The notes: a model not told the origin generated them from the sequence alone. Counted from the first letter of the stretch, positions 49,646 to 59,101 are shown. The stretch is 64,000 nt of DNA from Luteimonas_C sp035250245 (GCA_035250245.1 DATFFH010000045.1:1-64000), one strand, 5' to 3'. Made by a program: numbers and translations.

Positions 49646-49839
49646 GACCCACCTCCTGAGGTTGTAGCGCCTAACCTCGAACGCACCGGAAGCGGAAGCG
49701 GGGTTGAACAGCCAACCGTCCCCGAACCGGTGCGCCGCTCTTGCGCATCCAAATTGCGCCGGTGCGGTGTGCAGGTCAAGTGAGGACAACGATGCCAAAA
49801 AAATCTAATCGATCCAGCGCGTTCGTTGCAAAAGAAACT

Positions 49840-49917
49840 GTAGGAGCGGCTTTAGCCGCGAGCTCTTCGCCGCAAGTCGCGGCGTGATCGAAGCTCGCGG
49901 CTAAAGCCGCTCCTACA
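49840..49917. repeat. Family A inverted repeat
   Basis: Arms GTAGGAGCGGCTTTAGCCGC and reverse complement with a spacer of about 30 bp. It starts about 195 bp upstream of the tonB-like start and ends 11 bp before the stop of the small 59-residue gene. Confidence 0.88.
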
Positions 49918-49927
49918 ACGGCGAAAC

Positions 49928-50107
49928 TCAGCGGCCGTCTTCTTCCGGATCCCGCTGCAGATCGCTTTCGTCCGGCTGCGCCGGCCGCGGCGGCGGTTTG
50001 GGCTTGTGCGCATCCTCGCGGTCGCGAGGATGCGGTTCCGCATAGCCCGGGTTGCGCCCGGGCTTGGGATCGGGCGCCGGCGGCGCGGTTTTGTCCTTGC
50101 CGGCCAT
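49928..50107 (-). CDS. Small Pro/Lys/Asp-rich protein, 59 residues
   Basis: ATG 50107 shares one base with the TGA of the SIMPL gene (TGATG). The product begins MAGKDKTAPPAPDPKPGRNP and is highly polar, with RPAQPDESDLQRDPEEDGR at its end. There are no hydrophobic stretches, so it is probably cytoplasmic and disordered. It is not a recognised family. The overlap start and codon use like its neighbour make it likely to be real. Confidence 0.6.
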   Translation of the reverse strand: MAGKDKTAPPAPDPKPGRNPGYAEPHPRDREDAHKPKPPPRPAQPDESDLQRDPEEDGR

Positions 50108-50859
50108 CACTTGCCCAGTTCGTACACCACATCCAGGGTGATCGACAGCGCGGTTTCGCCCGGCGACACCGAGGTATCGGCCGCATAGCCGCCCTTTTCG
50201 GCGCGCGCCATCGCCATCATCGGCATCGGCCGCGGGAAGCCGCCGCCGGCGTTCTCGCTGATGCTGACCACCCGGCGCACCTTCAGGCCCATGGTCTTGG
50301 CGTACATGTCGGCGCGGGCCTGGGCTTTCTCCAGCGCGGCGCGGCGGGCTTCGTCGTAGGCCTCGTCCGGCTTGTCGACTTCGAAGCTGGGGCCGTTGAC
50401 CTGGTTGGCGCCTTGCGCGACCAGGGTGTCGAGCACCTTGCCCAGCTTGCCGATGTCGCGCACCTTCAGGCTGACCGTGTTGTTGGCCTGGTAGCCGACG
50501 ATCTGCGGCGGCTGGTTTTCCGCGTACTTGTACTGCGGGTTGATGCTGATGCCGCTGGTCTGCACGTCGCGCTCGGCGATGCCCGCGGCCTTGATCGCGG
50601 CGACCACCTTGGCCATCTGTTCGGCGTTCTGGCGCATGGCCGCGTTGGCGTCGGCGGCCTGAGTCACCACGCCGGTAGAGAGGGTAGCCACGTCGGGAAC
50701 GCGCTTGGATTCGGCCTGGGCCGAAACCGAAAGCAGGGTGCCGTCGGCGGGAATGGCATAGCCGCCCGGGGCGGCGGTCTGGGCGCAAGCGGAGGTCATC
50801 AGGAAGCTCGTGGCAAGGGCGGTGGCAAGCAGTAGCGGGCGCAGTCCGGTGAGGCGCAT
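50107..50859 (-). CDS. SIMPL (DUF541) domain periplasmic protein
   Basis: 250 residues. A signal peptide (LLLATALATSFLMTSACAQ; SAC may make it a lipoprotein) is followed by the SIMPL fold: LLSVSAQAESKRVPDVATLS, then GIAERDVQTSGISINPQYKY, IVGYQANNTVSLKVRDI and GPSFEVDKPDEAYDEARRAA. Family members (BP26, YggE) make oligomeric periplasmic rings and limit oxidative stress. ATG 50859 has AGGAG upstream. It is followed with 1-bp overlap by a small polar-protein gene. Confidence 0.9.
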   Translation of the reverse strand: MRLTGLRPLLLATALATSFLMTSACAQTAAPGGYAIPADGTLLSVSAQAESKRVPDVATLSTGVVTQAADANAAMRQNAEQMAKVVAAIKAAGIAERDVQTSGISINPQYKYAENQPPQIVGYQANNTVSLKVRDIGKLGKVLDTLVAQGANQVNGPSFEVDKPDEAYDEARRAALEKAQARADMYAKTMGLKVRRVVSISENAGGGFPRPMPMMAMARAEKGGYAADTSVSPGETALSITLDVVYELGK

Positions 50860-50970
50860 GTAAGTCTCCTTGGGATGTGTGACAGGGTCTTCGGATTGCG
50901 GTGAACGGCCCGTGAGCCGTTACGGGGTCGAACGGGGCGAGCGGGGAGGGTCGCGGGTTATCCTTTCTTA

Positions 50971-51567
50971 ATGTTGTATCTGGCCTCGAAATCCCCCCGC
51001 CGCGCCGAATTGCTCGCCCGATTGGGCCTGGATTTCGGGCTATTGGACATCGACGTACCCGAACACCGCGCGCCCGGCGAACCGGCCGAAGAGTACGTGC
51101 GCCGGGTGGCCCGGGAAAAGGCCGGCGCCGGCTTGCTGCAGGTGGTGAGCGTGGCCGGCGCGGCCGTGCTGGGCGGCGACACCGAAGTGGTGCTGGACGA
51201 CGACGTTTTCGGCAAACCGCGCGACGAGGCCGATGCGGCCGCGATGCTGCGCCGCCTGTCCGGCCGCACCCATCGGGTGATTTCGGCGCTGTCCCTGGTG
51301 TCGGCCTCGCGCGAGGCGCAGGCCGTGTCGTTTTCCGAAGTGACCTTCGCGCCGCTAACCGACGCGGAACTGGCCGAATACCTGGCCAGCGGCGAATGGC
51401 GCGACCGGGCCGGCGCCTACGCCATCCAAGGCCGCGCGCATGCCTTCATTTCGCACCTGTCGGGTAGCTACTCCGGCGTGATGGGCTTGCCGTTGTTCGA
51501 GACCGCGCGGCTATTGAAGGAATTCGGGATCAAAGCAAAAACCTTGGACACGGATCGGATCGGATGA
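50971..51567 (+). CDS. maf: Maf/YhdE-type nucleoside triphosphate pyrophosphatase
   Basis: 198 residues. LYLASKSPRRAELLARLGL, GDTEVVLDD, FGKPRDEADAAAMLRRLSGR and GEWRDRAGAYAIQG are the Maf family blocks. Such enzymes remove non-canonical or dTTP/UTP nucleotides. ATG 50971 is supported by length and by the N-terminal MLYLAS. The last residues (DTDRIG) and the TGA stop lie inside a family H repeat. Confidence 0.94.
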   Translation: MLYLASKSPRRAELLARLGLDFGLLDIDVPEHRAPGEPAEEYVRRVAREKAGAGLLQVVSVAGAAVLGGDTEVVLDDDVFGKPRDEADAAAMLRRLSGRTHRVISALSLVSASREAQAVSFSEVTFAPLTDAELAEYLASGEWRDRAGAYAIQGRAHAFISHLSGSYSGVMGLPLFETARLLKEFGIKAKTLDTDRIG

Positions 51568-51624
51568 ACGCGGATAAAAACACTTTTATTTTTTTATCCG
51601 CTTTTTTCGGACTTGATCCGTGTC
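51547..51624. repeat. Family H inverted repeat overlapping the maf end
   Basis: Outer arms GACACGGATC/GATCCGTGTC and an inner pair GCGGATAAAAA/TTTTTTATCCGC around a T-rich loop. The element carries the maf stop codon and runs to within 26 bp of the rng start. The T-rich inner hairpin could also act as a terminator. Confidence 0.82.
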
Positions 51625-51649
51625 GAAAAGTTTTCGAGGAGGGCGCGAA

Positions 51650-53236
51650 GTGACGGAAGAAATTCTGGTCAACGTCACCCCCCGGGAAACCCGCGTCGCC
51701 GTGGTCGAAAACGGCATGCTGCAGGAACTGCACATCGAACGCGGCTGGCGCCGCGGCGTGGTCGGCAATATCTACAAAGGCCGCGTGCAGCGGGTGATGC
51801 CGGGCATGCAGGCCGCCTTCATCGAGATCGGCCTGGACCGCGCCGCGTTCCTGCATGCCAACGACATCGTCCGTCCGGCGATGGAACAGGGCGAAAACGG
51901 CGACGACGCGCCGCTGCCGCCCACGCCGACCCGGCCGATCACCGAACTGGTGCGCGAAGGCCAGGATGTGATCGTGCAGGTGGTGAAGGATCCGATCGGC
52001 AGCAAGGGCGCGCGCCTGACCACCCAGCTCAGCATTCCCTCGCGCTATCTGGTGCTGCTGCCGCAGTCGCGCGTGGTCGGCGTCTCGGCGCGGATCGAAG
52101 ACGAAGCCGAGCGTGCGCGCTTGAAATCGCTGGTGTCGGAGCTGGCCGGCATCGCCCGTCCTGCCGACATCGTCGCCGCGGCTTTGGAGAACGCCGGCGC
52201 GGTCGCCGTCGACGAAGCTGCGCCGGAGCCGGCACGCGTTCCGGCCAAGCGCGGCGGCGAGCACGGCTACATCGTGCGTACCAATGCCGAGGGCCAGCCC
52301 GCCGAAGCCTTGGCCGAAGACGTCGCGTATCTGAGCCGCGCCTGGGCTTTGGTCGAGCAGCGCGCACGCGAAGCGCGGGTCGGCTCGCCCGTGTACGAGG
52401 ACCTGAGCCTGCCGCTGCGCGCGGTGCGCGACCTGATGCGGCGCGATGTCGAAAAAGTGAAAGTCGATTCGCGCGAAACCTGCGAAAAGCTGCGCGATTT
52501 CGCCGCCCAATACATGCCGGGCCTGGCCGAGAAGATCGAACACTACGCCGGTGCGCGGCCGATCTTCGACCTGTACGGCGTCGAAGACGAAATCCAGCAC
52601 GCGCTGGAAAAAGAGGTGCCGCTGAAATCCGGCGGCTATCTGGTGATCGACCAGACCGAAGCGATGACCACCGTGGACGTGAACACCGGTTCGTTCCTGG
52701 GTCAACGCAACCTGGAGGAGACCGTTTACAGGACCAATCTGGAAGCGGCGCAGGCCGTGGCCAGGCAATTGCGGCTGCGCAACCTGGGCGGGATCATCAT
52801 CATCGACTTCATCGACATGACCGACGCCGAGCACCGCCGCCAGGTGCTGCGCACGCTCGAGAAATCGCTGGTGAAGGACCACGCCAAGACCACGGTTTAC
52901 GACTTCTCGCCGCTGGGCTTGGTGGAGATGACCCGCAAGCGCACCGTCGAAAGCCTGGAACGCCAGTTGTGCGAACCCTGCCACGAATGCGGCGGGCGCG
53001 GCATGCTGAAGACGGCCGAAACGGTGACCTACGAAATCTTCCGCGAGATCACCCGCGCCGTGCGCCAATTCGAAGCCGCGCGATTGCTGGTGATCGCCTC
53101 GCCGAAAGTGGTCTCGCGGATCACCGACGAAGAATCGGCGGCGGTCGCGGAACTGGAGGAATTCCTGGGCAAGTCGATCCGCTTCCAGCCGGACGAGCAA
53201 TACTTGCAGGAGCAGTTCGATGTCGTGCTGCTTTGA
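51650..53236 (+). CDS. rng: Ribonuclease G
   Basis: 528 residues. The GTG 51650 start has AGGAGGG upstream (an ATG frame at 51620 lies in the repeat). S1-like domain (NIYKGRVQRVMPGMQAAFIEIG), the FaGDTVKLRFDxxD-type RNase H-like catalytic region (IDQTEAMTTVDVNTGSFLG and IIIDFIDMTDAEHRRQVLR, with the two metal-binding Asp) and the Zn-link CEPCHECGGRG are present. It processes 16S rRNA and turns over mRNA. The inserted stretch near 190-205 (EAAPEPARVPAKRGG) makes it longer than E. coli RNase G. Confidence 0.96.
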   Translation: MTEEILVNVTPRETRVAVVENGMLQELHIERGWRRGVVGNIYKGRVQRVMPGMQAAFIEIGLDRAAFLHANDIVRPAMEQGENGDDAPLPPTPTRPITELVREGQDVIVQVVKDPIGSKGARLTTQLSIPSRYLVLLPQSRVVGVSARIEDEAERARLKSLVSELAGIARPADIVAAALENAGAVAVDEAAPEPARVPAKRGGEHGYIVRTNAEGQPAEALAEDVAYLSRAWALVEQRAREARVGSPVYEDLSLPLRAVRDLMRRDVEKVKVDSRETCEKLRDFAAQYMPGLAEKIEHYAGARPIFDLYGVEDEIQHALEKEVPLKSGGYLVIDQTEAMTTVDVNTGSFLGQRNLEETVYRTNLEAAQAVARQLRLRNLGGIIIIDFIDMTDAEHRRQVLRTLEKSLVKDHAKTTVYDFSPLGLVEMTRKRTVESLERQLCEPCHECGGRGMLKTAETVTYEIFREITRAVRQFEAARLLVIASPKVVSRITDEESAAVAELEEFLGKSIRFQPDEQYLQEQFDVVLL

Positions 53237-53265
53237 CGCTTTGCTTGAGTCCGCTTTCCTCCGCG

Positions 53266-53451
53266 CAGCGGCAATGCTCCCTCTCCTCCGCGAAGCGGGG
53301 GAGAGGGCTGGGGTGAGGGGGGCTTTTGCTCTTGCTCCTTCTCCTATCCGTTCTCCCATAAGCGCATTCGCAATCTCTACGGCGAATTTGCAGGCCGCGG
53401 CTTTCCCCCTCACCCCAACCCTCTCCCCCGCAAGCGGGGGAGAGGGAGCGG
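53266..53451. repeat. Family C composite inverted repeat
   Basis: Left CCCTCTCCTCCGC...GGGGGAGAGGG with GGGTGAGGGG; mirror CCCCTCACCCCAACCCTCTC and GCGGGGGAGAGGG at 53430-53450. It lies between rng and yhdP, 10 bp before the yhdP start. Confidence 0.88.
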
Positions 53452-53461
53452 TTCGCGTTCG

Positions 53462-56400
53462 ATGACGACTCCCTGGCGCCATCGCTTACGTCTGTTCCGC
53501 CGCGGCGCGTGGTACGCCGTGGCCGCCGTGCTGGTGCTGATGGCGCTGGTTGCAGGCGTCACCAGTCAACTGTTGCCGCTGGCCGAGCGCCATCCCGACA
53601 AGATCGCCGCCTGGCTCAGCGAGCGTGCGCAGCGCAAAGTCGGTTTCGACCACGTCGAAACCGCGTGGACGCGTCGCGGTCCGCTGCTACGCCTGGACGG
53701 CCTGCGCATCGGCGAAGGTGCGGACGCAGTGCCGATCGGCGAAGCCGAAATACTGGTCGCGCAATACACCGGACTGCTGCCCGGGCGTTCGTTCACCGAA
53801 TTGCGCTTGCGCGGCTTGGAATTGACCTTGCAGCGCGACGATCAGGGCCGCTGGTCGGTGCGCGGCTTGCCCGGGCAGGAGCGCGCCGGCGGCGATCCGC
53901 TCGCCGCCCTGGAAAACCTGGGCGAGTTGCAGGTGATCGGCGCCAAGCTGGCTTTGCACGCGCCTTCGCTGGGCATCGATGCGCAGCTGCCGAAAGTCGA
54001 TCTGCGCCTGCGCGTGGACGGCGCGCGCGTGCGCGCCGGCGCACGCGCTTGGCCGGTGATCGATCGTCGCGGCGCCGCCGTGTCGCCGATCGACGCTTTC
54101 ATCGATTTCGATCGCAAAGCCGGCGACGGCCGCGCCTGGTTTTCGGCCAATCGAGCCGACCTCGGCTTGTGGTCGTCGTTGTTGCGCTTCGCTGGCGTGT
54201 CGATCAACGGCGGCAGCGGCAATGCGCAGGCCTGGGCCGAATTGCGCGGCCATCGCGCGGTATCGGTGACGGTCGACGCGGCAGTGAACCGCTTGAGCCT
54301 GGGCAGTGTCGTATCCGGTGCCGCGTCGCGGACCGTAGCTTTCGATCGGGTGGAAACCCGTGGCCGCTGGCAGGCGATTTCGGGCGGCTGGCGCTTCGAT
54401 GCCTCGCGTCTGCGGATCGGCAGCGGCGAAAACGCGCAAACGCTCGACGGATTGCTCGTCGCCGGCGGCCGTCGTTATGCCTTGATCGCCGATCGCATCG
54501 CACTGGCGCCGCTGCTGTCGGCGGCGGCTCTGAGCGATCGGCTGCAACCGCGTTTGCAGCGTTGGCTGGCGTCGGCGAAACCGACCGCCTTATTGGAGAA
54601 GGTGGAAGTCGCGGGCAATGCCGGCGGCGCGATGCGCGCAAAAGCGCGGATCAAGAACCTCGGTTTCGCGCCTGTGGGCCATTCGCCGGGTTTGAGCGGT
54701 TTGTCGGGCGATCTGGTCGGCGATGCGGACGGCTTCGTGATGAAACTCGACCCGGCATCGCCCTTCGTCTTCGATTGGCCCAGCGGCTTCGGCGTGCCGC
54801 ATCCCGCGAGTCTGCGAGGCACGGTCGCGGGCTGGCGCGAAGGCGCGGGTTGGCGCGTGGGCACCAGCGCCTTGTATGCGAAAGGCACCGATTTCGGCGC
54901 GCGCGTGCGCGGCGGCTTATGGTTCCAGAACGACGGTACGCGGCCGTGGATCGATCTGGCCGCCGATCTGGACGAAACCACGGTGGCCGCGGCGAAAGGT
55001 TTCTGGGTGAAGCACCAGATGTCGCCGGCGACGGTGAATTGGCTGGATACGGCCCTGGTGGCCGGGCGCGTGCGCAACGGCCGCGCCGTCGCCTCCGGCG
55101 ATTTGGACGATTGGCCCTTCCGCGACCACAACGGCTTGTTCCAGGCCGATGCCGAACTCGCCGGCGCGACCGTCAAATTCCAGCCGGATTGGCCCGCCGC
55201 CGAAGCGCTGGACGGCAAAGTCAGTTTCGTCGCCGACGGCTTCACCGTCGACGGCACGGCGAATATCGCCGGCGTCGGCCTGCAGAAACTGCAGGCCGGC
55301 ATTCCGCGCTTCGGGCAAGCGACGCTGGCGGTGCGCGCCGAGGGCGCCGGCGATGCGGGCAAGCTGCTCGGCTTGCTCCGGCAAAGCCCGCTGCGCAAGG
55401 AGCATGGCGAAACTTTCGCCAACATCGAAGCCAGCGGCCCGGCCAAGCTCAGTTTCGACATGTCGCTGCCGCTGCGCTCGTCCTCGGGCGAAAAGAAGCG
55501 CATCGACGGCGCGGTCGATCTGGCCGGCGCGAAGTTGTCTGAGAAACGTTGGCAACTGGCTTTCGTCGACGTGCGCGGCCATGCGCGCTACAACCAGGAC
55601 GGTTTCGAAGCCGACAAGCTCGAAGTGCTTCACGAAGGCCAGCCGGGCAAGTTGTCGCTGCGCGCCGGCGGTTACGCGCGCGATGCGGGCCAGGCTTTCG
55701 AAGCCGATCTGCAATCGATGGTGTCGAGCGATGCCTTACTGAGCCGCGCCGAGCAATTGGCCTGGTTGAAACCCTATTTGGAAGGCCGTTCGCAATGGAC
55801 CGTCGCGGTGGCGATCCCGCGTTCGGCGCCGGGCAAGACGGCTGCGCCGAGCCGGTTGCAGTTGCGTTCCAATCTGGTCGGCACGGCGCTGAACCTGCCG
55901 GCGCCGCTGGCCAAGGCCGCGAACGTGCCGCTGGCCGCGACCGTCGATGCGGCGTTGCCGTTGGGCAATGGCGAGGTGCAGGTCGCGTTGGGCAATCTGC
56001 TCGCCTTGCGTTCGCGTACGGTCGGCGACCGCACCGGCGTGCGGATCGCGATGGGCAGCGGCAACGTGTCCGAACCGCCGCCGGCATCGGGCTTGATCGT
56101 GAACGGCCGGGCGAACACGCTGGATGCGATCGAATGGCTGTCGCTGGCCGGAAGCGGCGGCTCGGGCGAAGGCCTCAAGCTGCAGCAGGCCGACGTCAGC
56201 GCCAACCGTCTGCTGATGTTCGGGTCTTCTTTCGCCAATACGCGCCTGCAAGTCTCGCCGACCGCGGCGGGCAGCCGCATCCGCATCGACGGCCCGGCCC
56301 TGGCCGGCACGGTGCTGGCGCCTTCCGCCGACGGCGCGCCGCTCAGCGGCAATTTCGAACGCGCCTATTTCCGTTTCGCCAAGACCGCCGGCGCAGCGAC

Positions 56401-57292
56401 ATCCGCAACGCCGGCATCGTCGAAGACGGCAGAGATGGATCCGGCCAAAATACCGCCGCTGACTTTTGACGTTGCCGATCTGCGCATCAACGACGGCACG
56501 TTCGGCAACGCCAAGCTGCGCACCCAGCCGGTGGCCAACGGCATGCGCATCGAGCAATTGCAGGTGCGCGGGCCCAAGCAGAACATCGACATCCAAGGCG
56601 ATTGGCTTGGCCGCGGCGCGGCGGCGCGCACCCGTTTGGGCATCGCGATCGACAGCCAGGACATCGGCGCACTCCTGGCCGGCGCCGGATTCGGCAAGCA
56701 GGTGGACGGCGGCAAGGGCAAGATCCGCTTCGACGCAAATTGGCCGGGCGCGCCGTCGGCGTTCAAGCTGGACGCGCTGCAGGGCAAGCTGACGCTTTCG
56801 GCCACGAACGGGCGCCTGTTGGAAGTGGAACCGGGCGCGGGCCGCGTGCTCGGCTTGCTGAGCCTGACCCAGCTGCCGCGCCGGTTGATGTTGGATTTCC
56901 GCGATTTCTTCTCCAAGGGTTTCGCCTTCAACGAGATCGCCGGCAACATCGAATTCGCTTCCGGGCAGGCGCGCAGCGACGATCTGGCGATCGAAGGCCC
57001 CGCGGCCGAGATCCGCATCCGCGGCAGCGCCGACCTGCGCGCGCAGCAGTTCGACCAGACCATCGAAGTGCTGCCGCGCGCAGGCAACCTGCTCACCGTC
57101 GCCGGCGCGGTGGTCGGCGGCCCGGTCGGCGCCGCGATCGGCGCGGCCGCGAACGCGGTGCTGAAAAAGCCGCTGGGCCAGGTGGCGGCCAAGACCTATC
57201 GCGTCACCGGGCCCTGGAAAGAGCCGAAAGTCGAGGTGATCGGCCGCGAGCAGAGCCGCGTGTCGCGCTCGCAGGCGCCTCCGGCCGGTTGA
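53462..57292 (+). CDS. yhdP: AsmA-like YhdP family envelope protein (TIGR02099)
   Basis: 1276 residues. One N-terminal membrane helix (AVAAVLVLMALVAGVTSQLL) anchors a very long periplasmic beta-helical part with DUF3971/AsmA_2-type repeats, ending in TYRVTGPWKEPKVEVI. C-terminal blocks RLLEVEPGAGRVLGLLSLTQ, then LPRRLMLDFRDFFSKGFAFN, are diagnostic of the family. YhdP works with TamB and YdbH in phospholipid traffic to the outer membrane. The ATG follows a family C repeat. It forms the next step of the conserved rng-yhdP-tldD order. Confidence 0.95.
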   Translation: MTTPWRHRLRLFRRGAWYAVAAVLVLMALVAGVTSQLLPLAERHPDKIAAWLSERAQRKVGFDHVETAWTRRGPLLRLDGLRIGEGADAVPIGEAEILVAQYTGLLPGRSFTELRLRGLELTLQRDDQGRWSVRGLPGQERAGGDPLAALENLGELQVIGAKLALHAPSLGIDAQLPKVDLRLRVDGARVRAGARAWPVIDRRGAAVSPIDAFIDFDRKAGDGRAWFSANRADLGLWSSLLRFAGVSINGGSGNAQAWAELRGHRAVSVTVDAAVNRLSLGSVVSGAASRTVAFDRVETRGRWQAISGGWRFDASRLRIGSGENAQTLDGLLVAGGRRYALIADRIALAPLLSAAALSDRLQPRLQRWLASAKPTALLEKVEVAGNAGGAMRAKARIKNLGFAPVGHSPGLSGLSGDLVGDADGFVMKLDPASPFVFDWPSGFGVPHPASLRGTVAGWREGAGWRVGTSALYAKGTDFGARVRGGLWFQNDGTRPWIDLAADLDETTVAAAKGFWVKHQMSPATVNWLDTALVAGRVRNGRAVASGDLDDWPFRDHNGLFQADAELAGATVKFQPDWPAAEALDGKVSFVADGFTVDGTANIAGVGLQKLQAGIPRFGQATLAVRAEGAGDAGKLLGLLRQSPLRKEHGETFANIEASGPAKLSFDMSLPLRSSSGEKKRIDGAVDLAGAKLSEKRWQLAFVDVRGHARYNQDGFEADKLEVLHEGQPGKLSLRAGGYARDAGQAFEADLQSMVSSDALLSRAEQLAWLKPYLEGRSQWTVAVAIPRSAPGKTAAPSRLQLRSNLVGTALNLPAPLAKAANVPLAATVDAALPLGNGEVQVALGNLLALRSRTVGDRTGVRIAMGSGNVSEPPPASGLIVNGRANTLDAIEWLSLAGSGGSGEGLKLQQADVSANRLLMFGSSFANTRLQVSPTAAGSRIRIDGPALAGTVLAPSADGAPLSGNFERAYFRFAKTAGAATSATPASSKTAEMDPAKIPPLTFDVADLRINDGTFGNAKLRTQPVANGMRIEQLQVRGPKQNIDIQGDWLGRGAAARTRLGIAIDSQDIGALLAGAGFGKQVDGGKGKIRFDANWPGAPSAFKLDALQGKLTLSATNGRLLEVEPGAGRVLGLLSLTQLPRRLMLDFRDFFSKGFAFNEIAGNIEFASGQARSDDLAIEGPAAEIRIRGSADLRAQQFDQTIEVLPRAGNLLTVAGAVVGGPVGAAIGAAANAVLKKPLGQVAAKTYRVTGPWKEPKVEVIGREQSRVSRSQAPPAG

Positions 57293-57322
57293 TTCGGCGG
57301 GCCGCAAGCCGCATGTTCTTAA

Positions 57323-57453
57323 GCTGTCATTCCCGCGAAAGCGGGAATCCAGCGACTTTGCTCTGCCGCTTGGCAAGAAGCGTTTCCAAGCCCGCCGAGC
57401 ACGAGAAAGGCTTAAAGTCACTGGATTCCCGCTTTCGCGGGAATGACGGCTTA
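57323..57453. repeat. Family G inverted repeat
   Basis: Arms TCATTCCCGCGAAAGCGGGA (with an inner hairpin) and the reverse complement flank about 60 bp. It starts 31 bp after the yhdP stop. The sequence type (TTCCCGCGAAAGCGGGAA) is widespread in xanthomonads and pseudomonads. Confidence 0.9.
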
Positions 57454-57488
57454 GAGCAAACCGCATTCCATCCCCTGGAACACTATCG

Positions 57489-58931
57489 ATGACCCAATCC
57501 CTCGCCATCGCCGAATCCCGCCTCCTGCTTCCCGCCGGCCTGGACGATCGCGGCCTGGACCGCGCCTTCGGCAGCCTGCTCGGACCGGGCATCGACTTCG
57601 GCGATCTGTATTTCCAGCACGCGCGCCGCGAAAGCTGGAGCGTTGAAGACGGCATCGTCAGGGACGGCGCGCATTCGATCGAGCAGGGCGTGGGCGTACG
57701 CGCGATCAGCGGCGAGAAGACCGGTTTCGCCTATTCCGACGACATCAACGCCCAGGCCCTGATCGAAGCCGCGCATTCGGCGCGGGCGATCGCGCGCGAC
57801 GGCAACGAGCATCCGGCGCAGGCGCTGGTGCGCGGATCGGGCCGCGAACTGTACGTGCCGCAGGATCCGATCGACGGCCTGGACAACGCCGCCAAGGTCG
57901 AGGCGCTGCGCCGCGTCGATAAATTGCTTCGCGCCGCCGATCCGCGGGTGAAGCAGGTGATGGTCGGATTGTCCGGCGGCGTGGACACGATCCTGGTCGC
58001 GCGCAGCGACGGTGTGCTCGCTGGCGACGTGCGACCGCTGGTGCGGATGAACATCCAGGTGATCGTCGAACAGAATGGACGTCGCGAGACCGGCTTCGCC
58101 GGTTTCGGCGGCCGCTACAGCTACGAAGAACTGCTCGCCGACGGCAAACCGGAAAAATTCGCGCGCGAAGCCTTGCGCCAGGCTTTGGTGAATCTGGAAG
58201 CCATCGACGCGCCGGCCGGCGTGATGCCGGTGGTGTTGGGCAGCGGCTGGCCGGGCGTGCTGCTGCACGAAGCGGTCGGGCACGGTCTGGAAGGCGACTT
58301 CAACCGCAAGGGCACATCGACCTACGCCGGGCGCATGGGCCAGCGCGTCGCTTCGCCGGGCGTGACCATCGTCGACGACGGCACGCTCGCAGGCCGGCGC
58401 GGCTCGCTCAACATCGACGACGAAGGTACGCCCAGCCAGTGCAATACGCTGATCGAGGACGGCGTGCTGGTCGGCTACATGCAGGACACGTTGAACGCGC
58501 GGCTGATGGGCGCCCAACCCACCGGCAACGGCCGTCGCGAATCGTTCGCGCATCTGGTGATGCCGCGCATGACCAACACCTACATGCTGGCCGGGCAGCA
58601 CGATCCCGACGAGATGATCCGCTTGGTGAAAAAGGGCTTGTACGCGGTCAATTTCGGCGGCGGCCAGGTCGACATCACGAGCGGCAAGTACGTGTTCTCC
58701 GCGACCGAGGCGTATCTGATCGAAGACGGCAAGATCAGCGCGCCGGTGAAGGGCGCGACTTTGATCGGCAACGGCCCCGAAACCATGCAGCGGGTGAAGA
58801 TGATCGGCCACGACATGCGCTTGGACGACGGCGTGGGAGTGTGCGGCAAGGACGGCCAGAGCGTGCCGGTGGGCGTGGGCCAGCCGTCGTTGTTGATCGA
58901 TCAGCTGACCGTGGGCGGCACGCAGGCGTGA
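57489..58931 (+). CDS. tldD: Metalloprotease TldD
   Basis: 480 residues. LHEAVGHGLEGD (H260, E261, H265) is the HExxxH zinc site in the conserved HEAxGHGLEGD block, followed by VTIVDDGT, and the C-terminal GGxVDIxSGxYVFS-type segment (GGGQVDITSGKYVFSATEAY). TldD and PmbA (TldE) form a heterodimeric protease that matures microcin-type peptides and degrades unfolded peptides. The start ATG is in place after a family G repeat. pmbA follows after the divergent darP. Confidence 0.96.
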   Translation: MTQSLAIAESRLLLPAGLDDRGLDRAFGSLLGPGIDFGDLYFQHARRESWSVEDGIVRDGAHSIEQGVGVRAISGEKTGFAYSDDINAQALIEAAHSARAIARDGNEHPAQALVRGSGRELYVPQDPIDGLDNAAKVEALRRVDKLLRAADPRVKQVMVGLSGGVDTILVARSDGVLAGDVRPLVRMNIQVIVEQNGRRETGFAGFGGRYSYEELLADGKPEKFAREALRQALVNLEAIDAPAGVMPVVLGSGWPGVLLHEAVGHGLEGDFNRKGTSTYAGRMGQRVASPGVTIVDDGTLAGRRGSLNIDDEGTPSQCNTLIEDGVLVGYMQDTLNARLMGAQPTGNGRRESFAHLVMPRMTNTYMLAGQHDPDEMIRLVKKGLYAVNFGGGQVDITSGKYVFSATEAYLIEDGKISAPVKGATLIGNGPETMQRVKMIGHDMRLDDGVGVCGKDGQSVPVGVGQPSLLIDQLTVGGTQA

Positions 58932-58953
58932 TGTTGGCAAATCGCAACGAACA

Positions 58954-59100
58954 TTCCCTCTCCTCCGAACGCAGTTCGGGGGAGAGGGCTAGGGTGAGGG
59001 GGGATTTTGATGTTGCTCTTCCGAGAGCAACGGCAACAGCAAGAGCCCCCCTCACCCCAACCCTCTCCCCCGACGGCTGCGCCGCCGGGGGAGAGGGGGA
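58954..59100. repeat. Family C composite inverted repeat
   Basis: Left CCCTCTCCTCCGAACGC with an inner hairpin and GGGGGAGAGGGCTAGGGTGA; mirror CCCCTCACCCCAACCCTCTC and GCCGGGGGAGAGGG. It ends 1 bp before the darP stop codon. Confidence 0.88.
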
Positions 59101-59101
59101 A

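Noticed and set aside
57483..58940. 485-codon open frame on the minus strand
   Set aside because: It lies entirely opposite tldD, whose zinc site and family blocks are clear. Long antisense frames are expected at this GC content.
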